From Blastococcus sp. TBT05-19 (lineage in GTDB: Bacteria > Actinomycetota > Actinomycetes > Mycobacteriales > Geodermatophilaceae): 64,000 bases of DNA. Location of the stretch: assembly GCF_003319095.1 (NCBI RefSeq), contig NZ_QOHI01000005.1, forward strand, positions 186,001-250,000, written 5' to 3'. The notes under the pieces are model-generated. The model saw nothing but the letters and a program-made list of their open reading frames with translations, had not been told where the DNA came from and made no database searches. The first letter of the stretch is position 1. Each line of letters opens with the position of its first letter. The position numbers were made by a program, and so were the translations under genes. Shown here piece after piece: positions 1-7,803 of this stretch.

Positions 1-24
1 ACGACTGAGGCGGCCGTCCCGCCG

Positions 25-1614
25 TCAGGCGGGGTCGCCGACCTCCTCGGGGGCCTGGCCCTGCGCGCGCTCCTGCTCGGCCCGCTCCTGCTCGGCCCGC
101 TCGCGCTCGGCAGCGCGCGCCGCGGCCTGCTCGGCGGCCTGCGCGGCGAAGTCGGCGGCGAGCCAGTCGTGGCCCTCGACGAGCAGTGCCCAGACGCGCT
201 CGACGTGGGCGCGGGTCGTGGCGGGGGAGCCCACCGCCACGCGGAGGACCGGCTGCCGCTCGACGGTGGTGTGGGTGAGGAACACCTCGCCGCCGTCGTT
301 GAGCCGGTCCAGCAGCGTCATGGTGGCGACGTCGGCGTCCACGCCCTCGGGCCAGCGGGGCTTGAGGCAGACCAGCGACAGCGGGTGCGGCGCGACGACG
401 TCGAAGCGCTCGTCGGCGGCGGCCCAGCCGGCGAGCTCCTGGGCGAGGGCCACGTGGCCCCGGATGTGCGCGCGCAGGCCCTCGGCGCCGTACCAGCGCA
501 GCACGAACCACAGCTTGAGGGCGCGGAAGCGCCGGCCCAGCGGGATCTGCCAGTCGCGGAAGTCGACCACGGCACCGGCGTCGGTGGCGGCGTTGCGGAG
601 GTACTCGGGGAGGATCGCCAGCGCCCCGGTGAGGGCGGCCCGGTCGGCGACCCAGAAGAGGGTGGCGTCGAAGCCGGTGAGCAACCACTTGTGCGCGTCG
701 GTCGTGTAGCTGTCGGCCCACTCGACCCCGGCCTGCAGCTCGCGCAGCTCCGGGACGAGCGCGCTCACGCCGGCGTACGCGGCGTCGACGTGCAGCCAGA
801 CGCCGAACTTCTGGCAGATCGGGCCGATCGCCGCGAGCGGGTCCACCGCGGTGGTGGACGTGGTGCCGACCGTCGCGCAGACCAGGACCGGGCGGTACCC
901 CCGGGCGACGTCGCGCTCGATGCGGGCGGCCAGCGCGACCGGGTCCATGGCGAGGTCGCCGTCGACCTCGACGATGCGGACGGCGTCGGTGCCCAGCCCG
1001 GCGATCCGCACGGCCTTCTCCATGGAGGAGTGCGTCTCGCGCGACACGTAGACCGTGGCGCGCTCGGGCTCCACGCCGTGGCGGACGGTGGCGCCGCCGG
1101 AGGCCCGGTGCAGGGCCGCGAGCAGCGCGACGAGGTTGGCCCCGGAGCTGGAGTCCTGGACGACGCCGCCACCGGTGCCCGTGGAGCGGAAGGACTCCGG
1201 CAGCCCCATCAGATCGGCCAGCCAGTCCATGACGTGCTGCTCGAGCTCGGTCGCGGCGGGGCTGGTCACCCACGACATGCCCTGCACGCCGAGCCCCGCG
1301 GACACCAGGTCGCCGAGCACCGAGGGGCCGGAGGTGTTGGCCGGGAAGTAGCCGAAGAAGCCGGGGTGCTGCCAGTGCGTGACGCCGGGCAGCACGACGC
1401 GGTCGAGGTCGCCCAGGATCGCGTCGAAGGACTCGCCCTGCTCCGGGGCGGACGCCGGCAGCCCGGCGCGGACGTCGCCGGGGGAGACCTGGGAGCGCAC
1501 GGGGAACGAGCCGATCCGCGTCCAGTAGTCGGCGATCCAGTCGACCACCTCGTGGCCGTGGCGCCGGAACTGCTCGGGGGTCATGTGCGGAACGGGCTCG
1601 GTCACGGGGTCCAC
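25..1614 (-). CDS. PLP-dependent aromatic L-amino acid decarboxylase family protein
   Basis: Predicted cytosolic group II pyridoxal-phosphate decarboxylase (529 aa) removing the carboxyl group of an aromatic or related amino acid to give an amine. The fold runs from about residue 12 to 490. Visible landmarks are the HVDAAYAG stretch (about 275-282, with the PLP-ring-binding Asp) and TTDAHKWL, in which K309 should form the Schiff base. The C-terminus carries a low-complexity charged tail (Ala/Glu/Arg with a repeated ERAEQ unit) outside the catalytic fold. The GTG start at 1614 has no clear Shine-Dalgarno; GTG 1605 and ATG 1584 (MTPEQ) are alternatives. The exact substrate (DOPA, tryptophan, tyrosine or glutamate-like) cannot be told from sequence. 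Confidence 0.9.
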   Translation of the reverse strand: MDPVTEPVPHMTPEQFRRHGHEVVDWIADYWTRIGSFPVRSQVSPGDVRAGLPASAPEQGESFDAILGDLDRVVLPGVTHWQHPGFFGYFPANTSGPSVLGDLVSAGLGVQGMSWVTSPAATELEQHVMDWLADLMGLPESFRSTGTGGGVVQDSSSGANLVALLAALHRASGGATVRHGVEPERATVYVSRETHSSMEKAVRIAGLGTDAVRIVEVDGDLAMDPVALAARIERDVARGYRPVLVCATVGTTSTTAVDPLAAIGPICQKFGVWLHVDAAYAGVSALVPELRELQAGVEWADSYTTDAHKWLLTGFDATLFWVADRAALTGALAILPEYLRNAATDAGAVVDFRDWQIPLGRRFRALKLWFVLRWYGAEGLRAHIRGHVALAQELAGWAAADERFDVVAPHPLSLVCLKPRWPEGVDADVATMTLLDRLNDGGEVFLTHTTVERQPVLRVAVGSPATTRAHVERVWALLVEGHDWLAADFAAQAAEQAAARAAERERAEQERAEQERAQGQAPEEVGDPA

Positions 1615-1670
1615 CGTATTGGGTGGGTGCCGCCCCTTCCGGGCGGTCCCGTCCGCGCCGTCCTCCCGGA

Positions 1671-2105
1671 TCAGGGTCGGGGGATCGGGAGCTCCCGCAG
1701 CGGCGTGCCGCCGTCCACGAACAACCGGGCAGCGGGCGTCGTGGCGGCGCCGAGGCGTCGGAGCACCCGTGCCCCCGCCTCGGGGTGGCGTCCGTCCAGG
1801 GCGCCCACGCGGACGGCGAGGACGACGTCGAAGGCCTGGTCCCCGTCCTCGAGGACGAAGTCCTCCGCCGCGATCCGGCGGAACCGCAACCGCCCCGCGG
1901 CGAGCAGGTCGGCAGCGGCGGCGCGGGCCTGGTCGATGGCCGCGGCCGACCGGTCGATGCCCAGGACGTGGCCGGTACGCAGCCGCCGGGCGATCGCGCG
2001 GGCGGCGGCCCCCGGTCCGCAGCCGATCTCGAGGACGCGCGAGCCGGGGCGCAGCGGCAGGGCCTCGACGACTGCCGCGAGACGCGGCGACAGGTCGGAC
2101 GGCAT
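1671..2105 (-). CDS. Small class I SAM-dependent methyltransferase
   Basis: A 144-aa single-domain methyltransferase. The SAM-binding motif I is clear (VLEIGCGPG, about residues 24-32), followed by an acidic residue ending beta2 (GIDRS) and a motif near AFDVVLAVRVGALDG. It is shorter than most class I enzymes and has little C-terminal substrate domain, so the substrate is unknown. The start is the ATG at 2105 (MPSDLS); the reading frame stays open far upstream through the tRNA-Leu and pdtaR region, but that extension is antisense noise. It lies head to tail with the decarboxylase, with a 56-base gap. Confidence 0.8.
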   Translation of the reverse strand: MPSDLSPRLAAVVEALPLRPGSRVLEIGCGPGAAARAIARRLRTGHVLGIDRSAAAIDQARAAAADLLAAGRLRFRRIAAEDFVLEDGDQAFDVVLAVRVGALDGRHPEAGARVLRRLGAATTPAARLFVDGGTPLRELPIPRP

Positions 2106-2130
2106 GCGCCGCAGGCTAGCGAGACCGCGG

Positions 2131-2204
2131 TGCCCCCGGTGCGACTCGAACGCACACTGCGCGGGTTTTGAATCCGCTCCCTCTGCCGATTGGGGTACGG
2201 GGGC
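2131..2204 (-). tRNA. tRNA-Leu (CAA)
   Basis: On the minus strand the 74-nt sequence folds as a cloverleaf. The acceptor stem is GCCCCCG/CGGGGGC with discriminator A, the T arm is GTGCG-TTCGAGT-CGCAC, and the anticodon loop TTCAAAA places CAA at 34-36, which reads the leucine codon UUG. The variable region is only 5 nt, so the long arm expected in leucine tRNAs is absent. The anticodon stem has an A-C mismatch at 31-39. No CCA is encoded. Confidence 0.88.
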
Positions 2205-2279
2205 GTGCCGGGTGCGACCGGCGCCGGGGCAGCCTATCGGGGCGGTGCCCGGGACCCGACGCCGATAGGCTCCTGCCCC

Positions 2280-2876
2280 GTGAGCAGCGACCCGATCCGC
2301 GTTCTGATCGCCGAGGACGAGGCGCTGATCCGTCTCGACCTCAAGGAGATGCTGGAGGAGGAGGGCTACAACGTCGTCGCAGAGGTCGGCGACGGTCAGC
2401 AGGCCGTCGACCGTGCGCAGGAGCTGCAGCCGGACCTGGTCATCCTCGACATCCAGATGCCGGTGCTGGACGGGCTGTCCGCCGCCGAGCAGATCGCCTC
2501 GGCCCGCATCGCGCCGGTCATCGTGCTCACCGCCTTCAGCCAGCGCGAGCTCGTGGAGCGGGCACGTGACGCCGGGGCCATGGCCTACCTGGTCAAGCCG
2601 TTCTCGAAGAACGACCTGGTCCCCGCCATCGAGGTGGCCCGCGGCCGCTTCGCGGAGATGACGGCGCTGGACGGCGAGGTCCGCACGCTCGAGGAGCGCC
2701 TGGAGACCCGCAAGGTCGTGGAGCAGGCGAAGGGCCGGGTGATGGCCGACCAGGGGATGTCCGAGGCCGAGGCGTTCCGCTGGATCCAGCGCACGGCGAT
2801 GAACCAGCGCACCAGCATGAAGGCGCTCGCGGAGGCGATCCTGGCCGGTACAGCGGTCGGCGACGCGTCGGTCTGA
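2280..2876 (+). CDS. pdtaR: Response regulator with ANTAR RNA-binding domain (PdtaR type)
   Basis: Two-component response regulator (198 aa). The N-terminal receiver domain has the acidic pair near E12/D13, phospho-acceptor D57 in VILDIQMPV, and the conserved Lys in LVKPFSKN. The C-terminal ANTAR domain (about 130-190, with the AKGRVMADQGMSEAEAF helix) binds tandem hairpins in nascent RNA to prevent transcription termination. Length and architecture match mycobacterial PdtaR (Rv1626). The start is the GTG at 2280 (MSSDPIRV); the frame is open further upstream but runs into the tRNA. The partner kinase is not in this window. Confidence 0.93.
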   Translation: MSSDPIRVLIAEDEALIRLDLKEMLEEEGYNVVAEVGDGQQAVDRAQELQPDLVILDIQMPVLDGLSAAEQIASARIAPVIVLTAFSQRELVERARDAGAMAYLVKPFSKNDLVPAIEVARGRFAEMTALDGEVRTLEERLETRKVVEQAKGRVMADQGMSEAEAFRWIQRTAMNQRTSMKALAEAILAGTAVGDASV

Positions 2877-3116
2877 GCGGGGCCGAGCCAACCTGTACGG
2901 GGCCTGTCAGAGCACTCCGCATCGTTGGCGTGACGCTGCGTGCAACTTCGTCCCACCCTGGGGCAGTGAGATCACGACCTCATCACGGTCCGTCCGGCGT
3001 CGGGTCAGTTCCCGCCCAACGGAAGCTAGGTTCTGCCCACTGATCGGGCGCCTCCCGACCGGACCCTCCTGACGAGGCGCGCCCGACGTCTGTCAGATGA
3101 CACTGGGAGCTACTTG

Positions 3117-4448
3117 ATGCGCACTGGCACAACTGCCCGAGGCATCGCCGTGACCGGTGCCGCCCTCCTCGCCCTGACCGCCTGTGGCGGCGGCGACGGC
3201 GGCGGCAGCGACAACGCCGACAGCGGCGACAGCGGCGAGAAGCAGGTCAACGTCTACGGCACCGACGGCAACATGGGTAACGCCCTCGGTGAGGACTTCT
3301 CCGAGGAGGGCGCGCTCGCGGGGATGCGGGGCACCACGCCGCTCACCGACCTGTCGCAGGACTTCAAGGACCGGCTGCTCGAGGTCGACCCCAACCTGCA
3401 GGACTACAACTACGCCGGTGAGACCTACGACGCGGTCGTCCTGACGGCGCTGGCAGCCCAGGCCGCCGGTAGCAACCAGGCCACGGCGTTCGCGCCCTAC
3501 GTCAACGGCCTCACCTTCGGTGGCGAGGCCTGCACCGACTTCGCCGCCTGCGCCGAGATCCTGGCCAGCGGCGGCAACGTCGACTACGACGGTGCCTCCG
3601 GTCCGCTGAGCTTCGCCGACGCCGGTGAGCCGGCCGAGGCCAGCTTCGGCATCCTGCAGTTCGGTGAGGACAACACCCTCGACGACGACGCCACGGAGTT
3701 CGTGATCTCCGGCGACGAGGCCAACGCCGCCACCGACGAGGGCCCGGCTCCGGTCCCGACCGCGACCACGGGTGGCCCGCTGATCATCGGGACGCTGCTC
3801 CCGCTGACCGGCAACCTCGCGTTCCTCGGCCCGCCCGAGGTCGCCGGTGCCAAGCTCGCCGTCCAGGACATCAACGCCGCCGGCGGCGTGCTGGGTGCTC
3901 CGGTGCAGCTCGTCGAGGGTGACTCCGGTGACGCCTCGACCGACACGGCCACCCAGACCGTCGACCGCCTGCTGCAGGCCGGCGTCAACGCGATCGTGGG
4001 CGCCGCGTCCTCCGGCGTGAGCCTCACCGTCATCGACGCCATCACGCAGGCCGGCGTCATGCAGATCTCGCCGGCCAACACGTCGGACCAGTTCACGACC
4101 TACAACGACAACGGCCTGTACTTCCGTACGGCTCCGCCGGACACGCTGCAGGCTCGCGCCCTGGCCGACCTGATCATCGAGGACGGCAACAACACGGTCG
4201 GCATCCTCGCCCTCAACGACCCGTACGGCACGGGTCTGGCGGAGAACACGCTGAACAACCTGGTCGAGGCCGGCCTCTCCGAGGACGACATCGTCAGCAT
4301 CACCTACGACCCGCAGGCGGCGAACTTCGACTCCGAGGTCCAGGAGATGGTCGAGTTCAACCCCGACGCGATCGTGGTCATCGGCTTCGAGGAGTCCTCG
4401 CGGATCCTCGAGGGTCTCAACTCCAACGGCGTCGGCCCGCAGCGTTGA
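3117..4448 (+). CDS. Branched-chain amino acid ABC transporter substrate-binding lipoprotein, circularly permuted
   Basis: Type I periplasmic binding lipoprotein (443 aa). It begins with a lipoprotein signal (LLALTAC, lipid Cys23) and a Gly/Ser/Asp spacer. The domain order is unusual. Residues about 41-200 (from NVYGTDGNMGN through YDGASGPLSFADAGEP to ILQFGEDN) match what is normally the C-terminal part of this family. After a linker (about 201-220, APVPTATTGG), residues 221-443 match the normal N-terminal part (IGTLLPLTGNLAFLGPPE, ASSGVSLTV, SPANTSDQF, FRTAPPD, NDPYGTGLAEN). The protein then stops at GVGPQR, exactly where normal homologues continue into VYGTDGN. The single frame is uninterrupted. 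ATG 3117 has GGGAG just upstream. Its partners are probably livHMGF on the opposite strand. Family order is recalled knowledge, not a search. Confidence 0.9.
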   Translation: MRTGTTARGIAVTGAALLALTACGGGDGGGSDNADSGDSGEKQVNVYGTDGNMGNALGEDFSEEGALAGMRGTTPLTDLSQDFKDRLLEVDPNLQDYNYAGETYDAVVLTALAAQAAGSNQATAFAPYVNGLTFGGEACTDFAACAEILASGGNVDYDGASGPLSFADAGEPAEASFGILQFGEDNTLDDDATEFVISGDEANAATDEGPAPVPTATTGGPLIIGTLLPLTGNLAFLGPPEVAGAKLAVQDINAAGGVLGAPVQLVEGDSGDASTDTATQTVDRLLQAGVNAIVGAASSGVSLTVIDAITQAGVMQISPANTSDQFTTYNDNGLYFRTAPPDTLQARALADLIIEDGNNTVGILALNDPYGTGLAENTLNNLVEAGLSEDDIVSITYDPQAANFDSEVQEMVEFNPDAIVVIGFEESSRILEGLNSNGVGPQR

Positions 4449-4454
4449 TCCCCG

Positions 4455-4476
4455 CTACCGGGTCGTGACCCGGTAG
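4455..4476 (+). terminator. Hairpin directly after the binding-protein gene
   Basis: CTACCGGG (4455-4462) pairs perfectly with CCCGGTAG (4469-4476) across a 6-nt loop, starting 6 nt after the stop codon. There is no clear U tract, as is usual in high-GC actinobacteria. Confidence 0.6.
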
Positions 4477-4484
4477 GAGCCACA

Positions 4485-4523
4485 CACTGTGGCCCGGCAC
4501 CCACTGGGTGCCGGGCCACAGTG
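4485..4523. terminator. Strong bidirectional terminator hairpin
   Basis: A perfect 18-bp inverted repeat (CACTGTGGCCCGGCACCC at 4485-4502 with its complement at 4506-4523) and a 3-nt loop. It sits between the convergent binding-protein gene and livF, so it could stop transcription from either side. Confidence 0.75.
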
Positions 4524-4582
4524 CTGTCCGGGGCACGACGCCGTTTCCGTGCCGACCGACCCCGGCTGCAGAAGCGGTGTGG

Positions 4583-4885
4583 GCGGAGCGATGTCCCTCC
4601 GAGCGCCGTTCCTGGCGCCGGAACGACGCATGCAGGGACTTCGCCGGCCGGGGTTGCCTGGGCCAGCCACCGGAACCGGTCGCCACCCGACGCCGGCTGC
4701 TCGGGGCGTCGCGGGCGGAGCGATGTCCCTCCGAGCGCCATTCCGGTCGCCGGAATGACGCATGCAGGGACCACGCCGGCCGGGGTCGCCTGGGCCAGCG
4801 CGTCAGGGCCGAGCGGTGTCCCTCTGAGCGCCGTTCCGGGCGCCGGGACGACGCGTGCAGGGACGACGCCGGCAGGGGTGGCCGC
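4583..4885. repeat. Three copies of a conserved 47-base hairpin repeat
   Basis: Three related units occupy about 4583-4666, 4715-4799 and 4808-4885 in the 436-base non-coding gap before livF. Each contains a 47-base hairpin (4593-4639, 4725-4771, 4818-4864). The outer arms GTCCCT/AGGGAC are kept in all copies. The inner stem shows paired changes: CGTTCC/GGAACG, CATTCC/GGAATG, and CGTTCC/GGGACG with a G-U pair. A GCCGGCCGGGG-CCTGGGCCAG tail follows copies 1 and 2 and decays in copy 3. It could be a REP-like element or a structured RNA in the livF 3' region. Confidence 0.7.
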
Positions 4886-4959
4886 CGGCTCGGCGCCCGC
4901 GAACGCGACAGCGCCGGCCCCCTGGCGGGGACCGGCGCTGCGGCGGGACGAGCGGTGGG

Positions 4960-5811
4960 CTAGTGGGCCTTGGCCAGCGTGCCCAGGTAGAGCTCGATGA
5001 CCTTGGGGTCGTTCATCAGCGACGCGCCTGTGTCGGTGTAGGCGTTGCGGCCCTGGTCGAGCACGTAGCCGCGGTCGCAGATCTGCAGGCACCGGCGGGC
5101 GTTCTGCTCGACCATGATGATCGAGACACCCGTGGCGTTGATCCGCCGGCAGCGGATGAAGACCTCGTCCTGGTAGGCGGGGGAGAGGCCGGCCGACGGC
5201 TCGTCGAGCAGCAGCACCGACGGGTCCATCATCAGCGCGCGGCCCATGGCCACCATCTGGCGCTCGCCACCGGAGAGCGCCCCGGCCTTGCCCTTGCGCC
5301 GCTCGCCGAGCAGCGGGAACAGGTCGATGACGTAGTCGAACCGCTCCTTGAAGGTCTTCGGCCGCAGGTAGACGCCCATCTGCATGTTCTCCTCGATGGT
5401 GAGCGAGGGGAACACGTTGTTGTTCTGCGGGACGTAGCCGACACCCAGCGAGACCAGGCGGTGCGCCGGCGCGGAGGTGATGCTCTCCCCGCGCAGGGTC
5501 ACCGAGCCCGATCGCACCGGGATGAGGCCGAACAGCGTCTTGAGCAGCGTCGACTTGCCGGCACCGTTGGGGCCGATGATGCCGACGAGCTCGCCCTCCT
5601 GCAGGTAGAAGTCGCAGCCGCGGAGGATGTTCACGCCCGGCACGTAGCCGGCCACCAGGTCGTCGGCGCGCACCAGCGCGCCCTCGGCCAGCCGCACGTG
5701 CTCCTCGCGGGTCGCTGCCTTCTCGGCGGGGGAGAGCTCCGTGCTCTCCACCGTCTCGGCGCGGGTCAGGCCCTCGCCGGACTCGTCGACCTCGAACACC
5801 GGCTCGCTCAT
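4960..5811 (-). CDS. livF: Branched-chain amino acid ABC transporter ATP-binding protein LivF
   Basis: ATPase subunit (283 aa) energising high-affinity branched-chain amino acid uptake. Walker A is GPNGAGKST (80-88), the signature is LSGGERQ, Walker B is VLLLDEPSAGLSP, and the switch His is replaced by Gln-like sequence IIMVEQN, as is usual for LivF. An approximately 45-residue acidic N-terminal extension precedes the ABC fold; typical LivF is about 235 aa. The ATG at 5811 overlaps the livG stop by 4 bases (ATGA), implying coupled translation. It is the last gene of the minus-strand livHMGF operon. Confidence 0.94.
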   Translation of the reverse strand: MSEPVFEVDESGEGLTRAETVESTELSPAEKAATREEHVRLAEGALVRADDLVAGYVPGVNILRGCDFYLQEGELVGIIGPNGAGKSTLLKTLFGLIPVRSGSVTLRGESITSAPAHRLVSLGVGYVPQNNNVFPSLTIEENMQMGVYLRPKTFKERFDYVIDLFPLLGERRKGKAGALSGGERQMVAMGRALMMDPSVLLLDEPSAGLSPAYQDEVFIRCRRINATGVSIIMVEQNARRCLQICDRGYVLDQGRNAYTDTGASLMNDPKVIELYLGTLAKAH

Positions 5812-6812
5812 CGGCCCGTCCCCTCACTGCTGTCGGAGGAGCCCGGCTCGTCCCGGCTCTCCTCACGGGCGATCTGCGCCTCGACCTCGGCCAGCACCCG
5901 GTCCTCGTCCTCGACGGTGAGCGGGGCGTCGTGGTGGGCGCCGAGGTAGGCGTCGACCACGGCCCTGTTCTGGCTGATCGACTCCGGCGGGCCCTCGGCG
6001 ATGACCTTGCCGGCCGCCATGACGACGACCCAGTCGCTGATGTCGCGGACCACGTCCATGTCGTGCTCGACGAAGATGACCGTCATGCCCTCCTCGCGGA
6101 GGTCCTTGACGTGCCCGAGCAGGCTCTGCGTGAGCGCGGGGTTCACGCCGGCCATCGGCTCGTCGAGCATGACCACCTGCGGGTCGCTCATGAGCGCGCG
6201 GGCCATCTCCAGCAGCTTGCGCTGGCCACCGGACAGCGTGCCGGCGAAGTCGTCCTTCTTCGCATCCAGCTTGAACCGCCGGAGCAGCTCCATGGCCTTC
6301 TCGGTGTTGGCCTTCTCCTGAGCGCGCCAGGTGCCCGGCACCAGCGCGCGGAGGAAGCTCTCGCCGCGCTGCCCCTGGGCGCCGAGCAGCATGTTCTGCA
6401 GCACGGTGAGCCGGGACAGCGCCTTGGTGAGCTGGAAGGTCCGGACGACGCCGAGCCGCGCGACCTGGTGGGGGGCCAGCTTGCCCAGCGACCTGCCGTT
6501 GAACGACCAGGTGCCGGTGTCGGGCTGGTCGAACCCGGTCAGCAGGTTGAACAGCGTCGTCTTGCCGGCGCCGTTGGGCCCGATGAGCCCGGTGATGCCG
6601 CCGCGCTGGATCTCCAGGTGGTCCACCGAGACGGCCGTCAGACCGCCGAACGTGCGCGTGATGCCGTCGACGACCACGGCGGCGTCGGGCTTGGCGACGC
6701 CGACCTCCCACGGGAGGTCGCGCAGCGCCGCCTGCGCCAGGCGCTGGGGGGCGCCGCCGGTCGTGCCTGCGCCGGCGGCCGTGGCACCGTGCGGGATCGG
6801 GTCAGCGGGCAT
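5808..6812 (-). CDS. livG: Branched-chain amino acid ABC transporter ATP-binding protein LivG
   Basis: Second ATPase subunit (334 aa, longer than the usual 255). Walker A is GPNGAGKTT, the signature LSGGQRK, Walker B VVMLDEPMAGVNP, and the H-loop is in VIFVEHDMDVV. A Pro/Gly/Ala-rich N-terminal extension (about 45 residues, starting MPADPIPHGA) and an acidic C-terminal tail (EDEDRVLAEVEAQ onward) flank the core. The ATG at 6812 lies inside the end of livM (11-base overlap), and its stop overlaps the livF start. Confidence 0.93.
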   Translation of the reverse strand: MPADPIPHGATAAGAGTTGGAPQRLAQAALRDLPWEVGVAKPDAAVVVDGITRTFGGLTAVSVDHLEIQRGGITGLIGPNGAGKTTLFNLLTGFDQPDTGTWSFNGRSLGKLAPHQVARLGVVRTFQLTKALSRLTVLQNMLLGAQGQRGESFLRALVPGTWRAQEKANTEKAMELLRRFKLDAKKDDFAGTLSGGQRKLLEMARALMSDPQVVMLDEPMAGVNPALTQSLLGHVKDLREEGMTVIFVEHDMDVVRDISDWVVVMAAGKVIAEGPPESISQNRAVVDAYLGAHHDAPLTVEDEDRVLAEVEAQIAREESRDEPGSSDSSEGTGR

Positions 6813-7800
6813 CGAGCATCACCTCTCGTCGATCACCGAAGATGCCCTGGGGGCGGAAGATCAGCAGCAGCATCAGGCCCAGACCGACGAGGACGAAGCG
6901 GATCTGCGCGACGTCGGTGGAGGACAGCAGGTCCTCGGGGATGATCCCGTTGCTGATCAGCAGGCGCAGGCCCGTGTCGGCGAACTGCAGGATGAACAGC
7001 AGGATCATGGCGCCGACGACCGGCCCCAGCACCCGCGCGGCCCCGCCGAGGATGAGGGCGGCGTAGGCCAGGAACGTGTTCGCGTTCTGGTACTGGTCCG
7101 GGACGGCCGAGCCGGTGCCCACCGCGTAGACCATGCCGCCGAGGGCGCCGAAGACACCGCCGAGCACCAGCGCCTGCATCTTGTAGACGTAGACGTTCTT
7201 GCCCAGGGCGCGGACGGCGTCCTCGTCCTCGCGGATCGACTTCACCACGCGGCCCCAGGGGCTGCGCATGAGGAGGAAGACCAGCAGGCTGCCCAGGATC
7301 ACCAGGATCCAGCCGACCAGGGCCACCCACAGCTCGCCGCCGGACCAGCTGGTCCCGAGGATCGAGTAGCGCTGCGAGGTGTTCCACGGCGCCAGGGCGA
7401 TGAAGTCGCCGTTGAAGGCCGACAGACCGCGCGTGCCGTTGGTGACCGGCGTCGCCGACACCGACCGGAACAGCAGCCGCAGTCCTTCGGCGGTCGCGAT
7501 GGTCGCGATGGCCAGGTAGTCCGCGCGCAGCCGCAGGGTCGGCAGACCCAGGAGGAGCGCGAGGACGACGGCGGCCAGCAGGCCCACCAGGACGCCGACC
7601 CAGAAGGGCAGGCCCCACTGGCTGACGGAGATGGCGATGCCGAACCCGCCGAGCAGCGCGAACGCGATCTGGCCGAAGTTGAGCAGGCCGGCGTAGCCGA
7701 ACTGCACGTTGATGCCGATGGCCAGCAGCGCGAAGAAGATCGCCTGGAAGCCGAGCGCGGACTTGCCCGCGACGGCCAGGGCGTTGAGGAGGTCGGCCAT
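6802..7800 (-). CDS. livM: Branched-chain amino acid ABC transporter permease LivM
   Basis: Integral membrane permease (332 aa) with about 8-9 hydrophobic helices. The family signature is present: NVQFGYAGLLNFGQIAFALLG near the N-terminus and the EAA-like loop WGRVVKSIREDEDAVRALGKNVYVYK, which contacts the ATPases. It ends in a RPQGIFGDRREV tail typical of LivM. The ATG at 7800 follows the livH stop by 3 bases and overlaps livG downstream. It forms the translocation pore with LivH. Confidence 0.93.
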   Translation of the reverse strand: MADLLNALAVAGKSALGFQAIFFALLAIGINVQFGYAGLLNFGQIAFALLGGFGIAISVSQWGLPFWVGVLVGLLAAVVLALLLGLPTLRLRADYLAIATIATAEGLRLLFRSVSATPVTNGTRGLSAFNGDFIALAPWNTSQRYSILGTSWSGGELWVALVGWILVILGSLLVFLLMRSPWGRVVKSIREDEDAVRALGKNVYVYKMQALVLGGVFGALGGMVYAVGTGSAVPDQYQNANTFLAYAALILGGAARVLGPVVGAMILLFILQFADTGLRLLISNGIIPEDLLSSTDVAQIRFVLVGLGLMLLLIFRPQGIFGDRREVMLDAR

Positions 7801-7803
7801 GGG

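Noticed and set aside
2131-2204. Reading this tRNA as an opal suppressor or selenocysteine tRNA
   Set aside because: That needs a one-base shift of the anticodon loop. The canonical 7-base loop places CAA, and the acceptor length is 7, not 8.
3032-3090. A riboswitch in the binding-protein leader
   Set aside because: A hairpin (CGGGCGCCTC with GAGGCGC and a bulge, about 3045-3085) is present, but no known riboswitch core was recognised.
3117-4448. The unusual domain order in the binding protein being a frameshift artefact
   Set aside because: The frame is continuous with good codon use in both halves, so a frameshift cannot exchange their order. A rearrangement or misassembly remains possible.
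4583-4885. CRISPR array
   Set aside because: Repeats are imperfect, spaced 132 and 93 bases, and contain long stems; no cas genes are near.
4304-5866. A 520-codon minus-strand frame covering the binding-protein end, the gap and livF
   Set aside because: Shifted shadow of livF running through the hairpin repeats and the binding-protein gene; no domain is visible.
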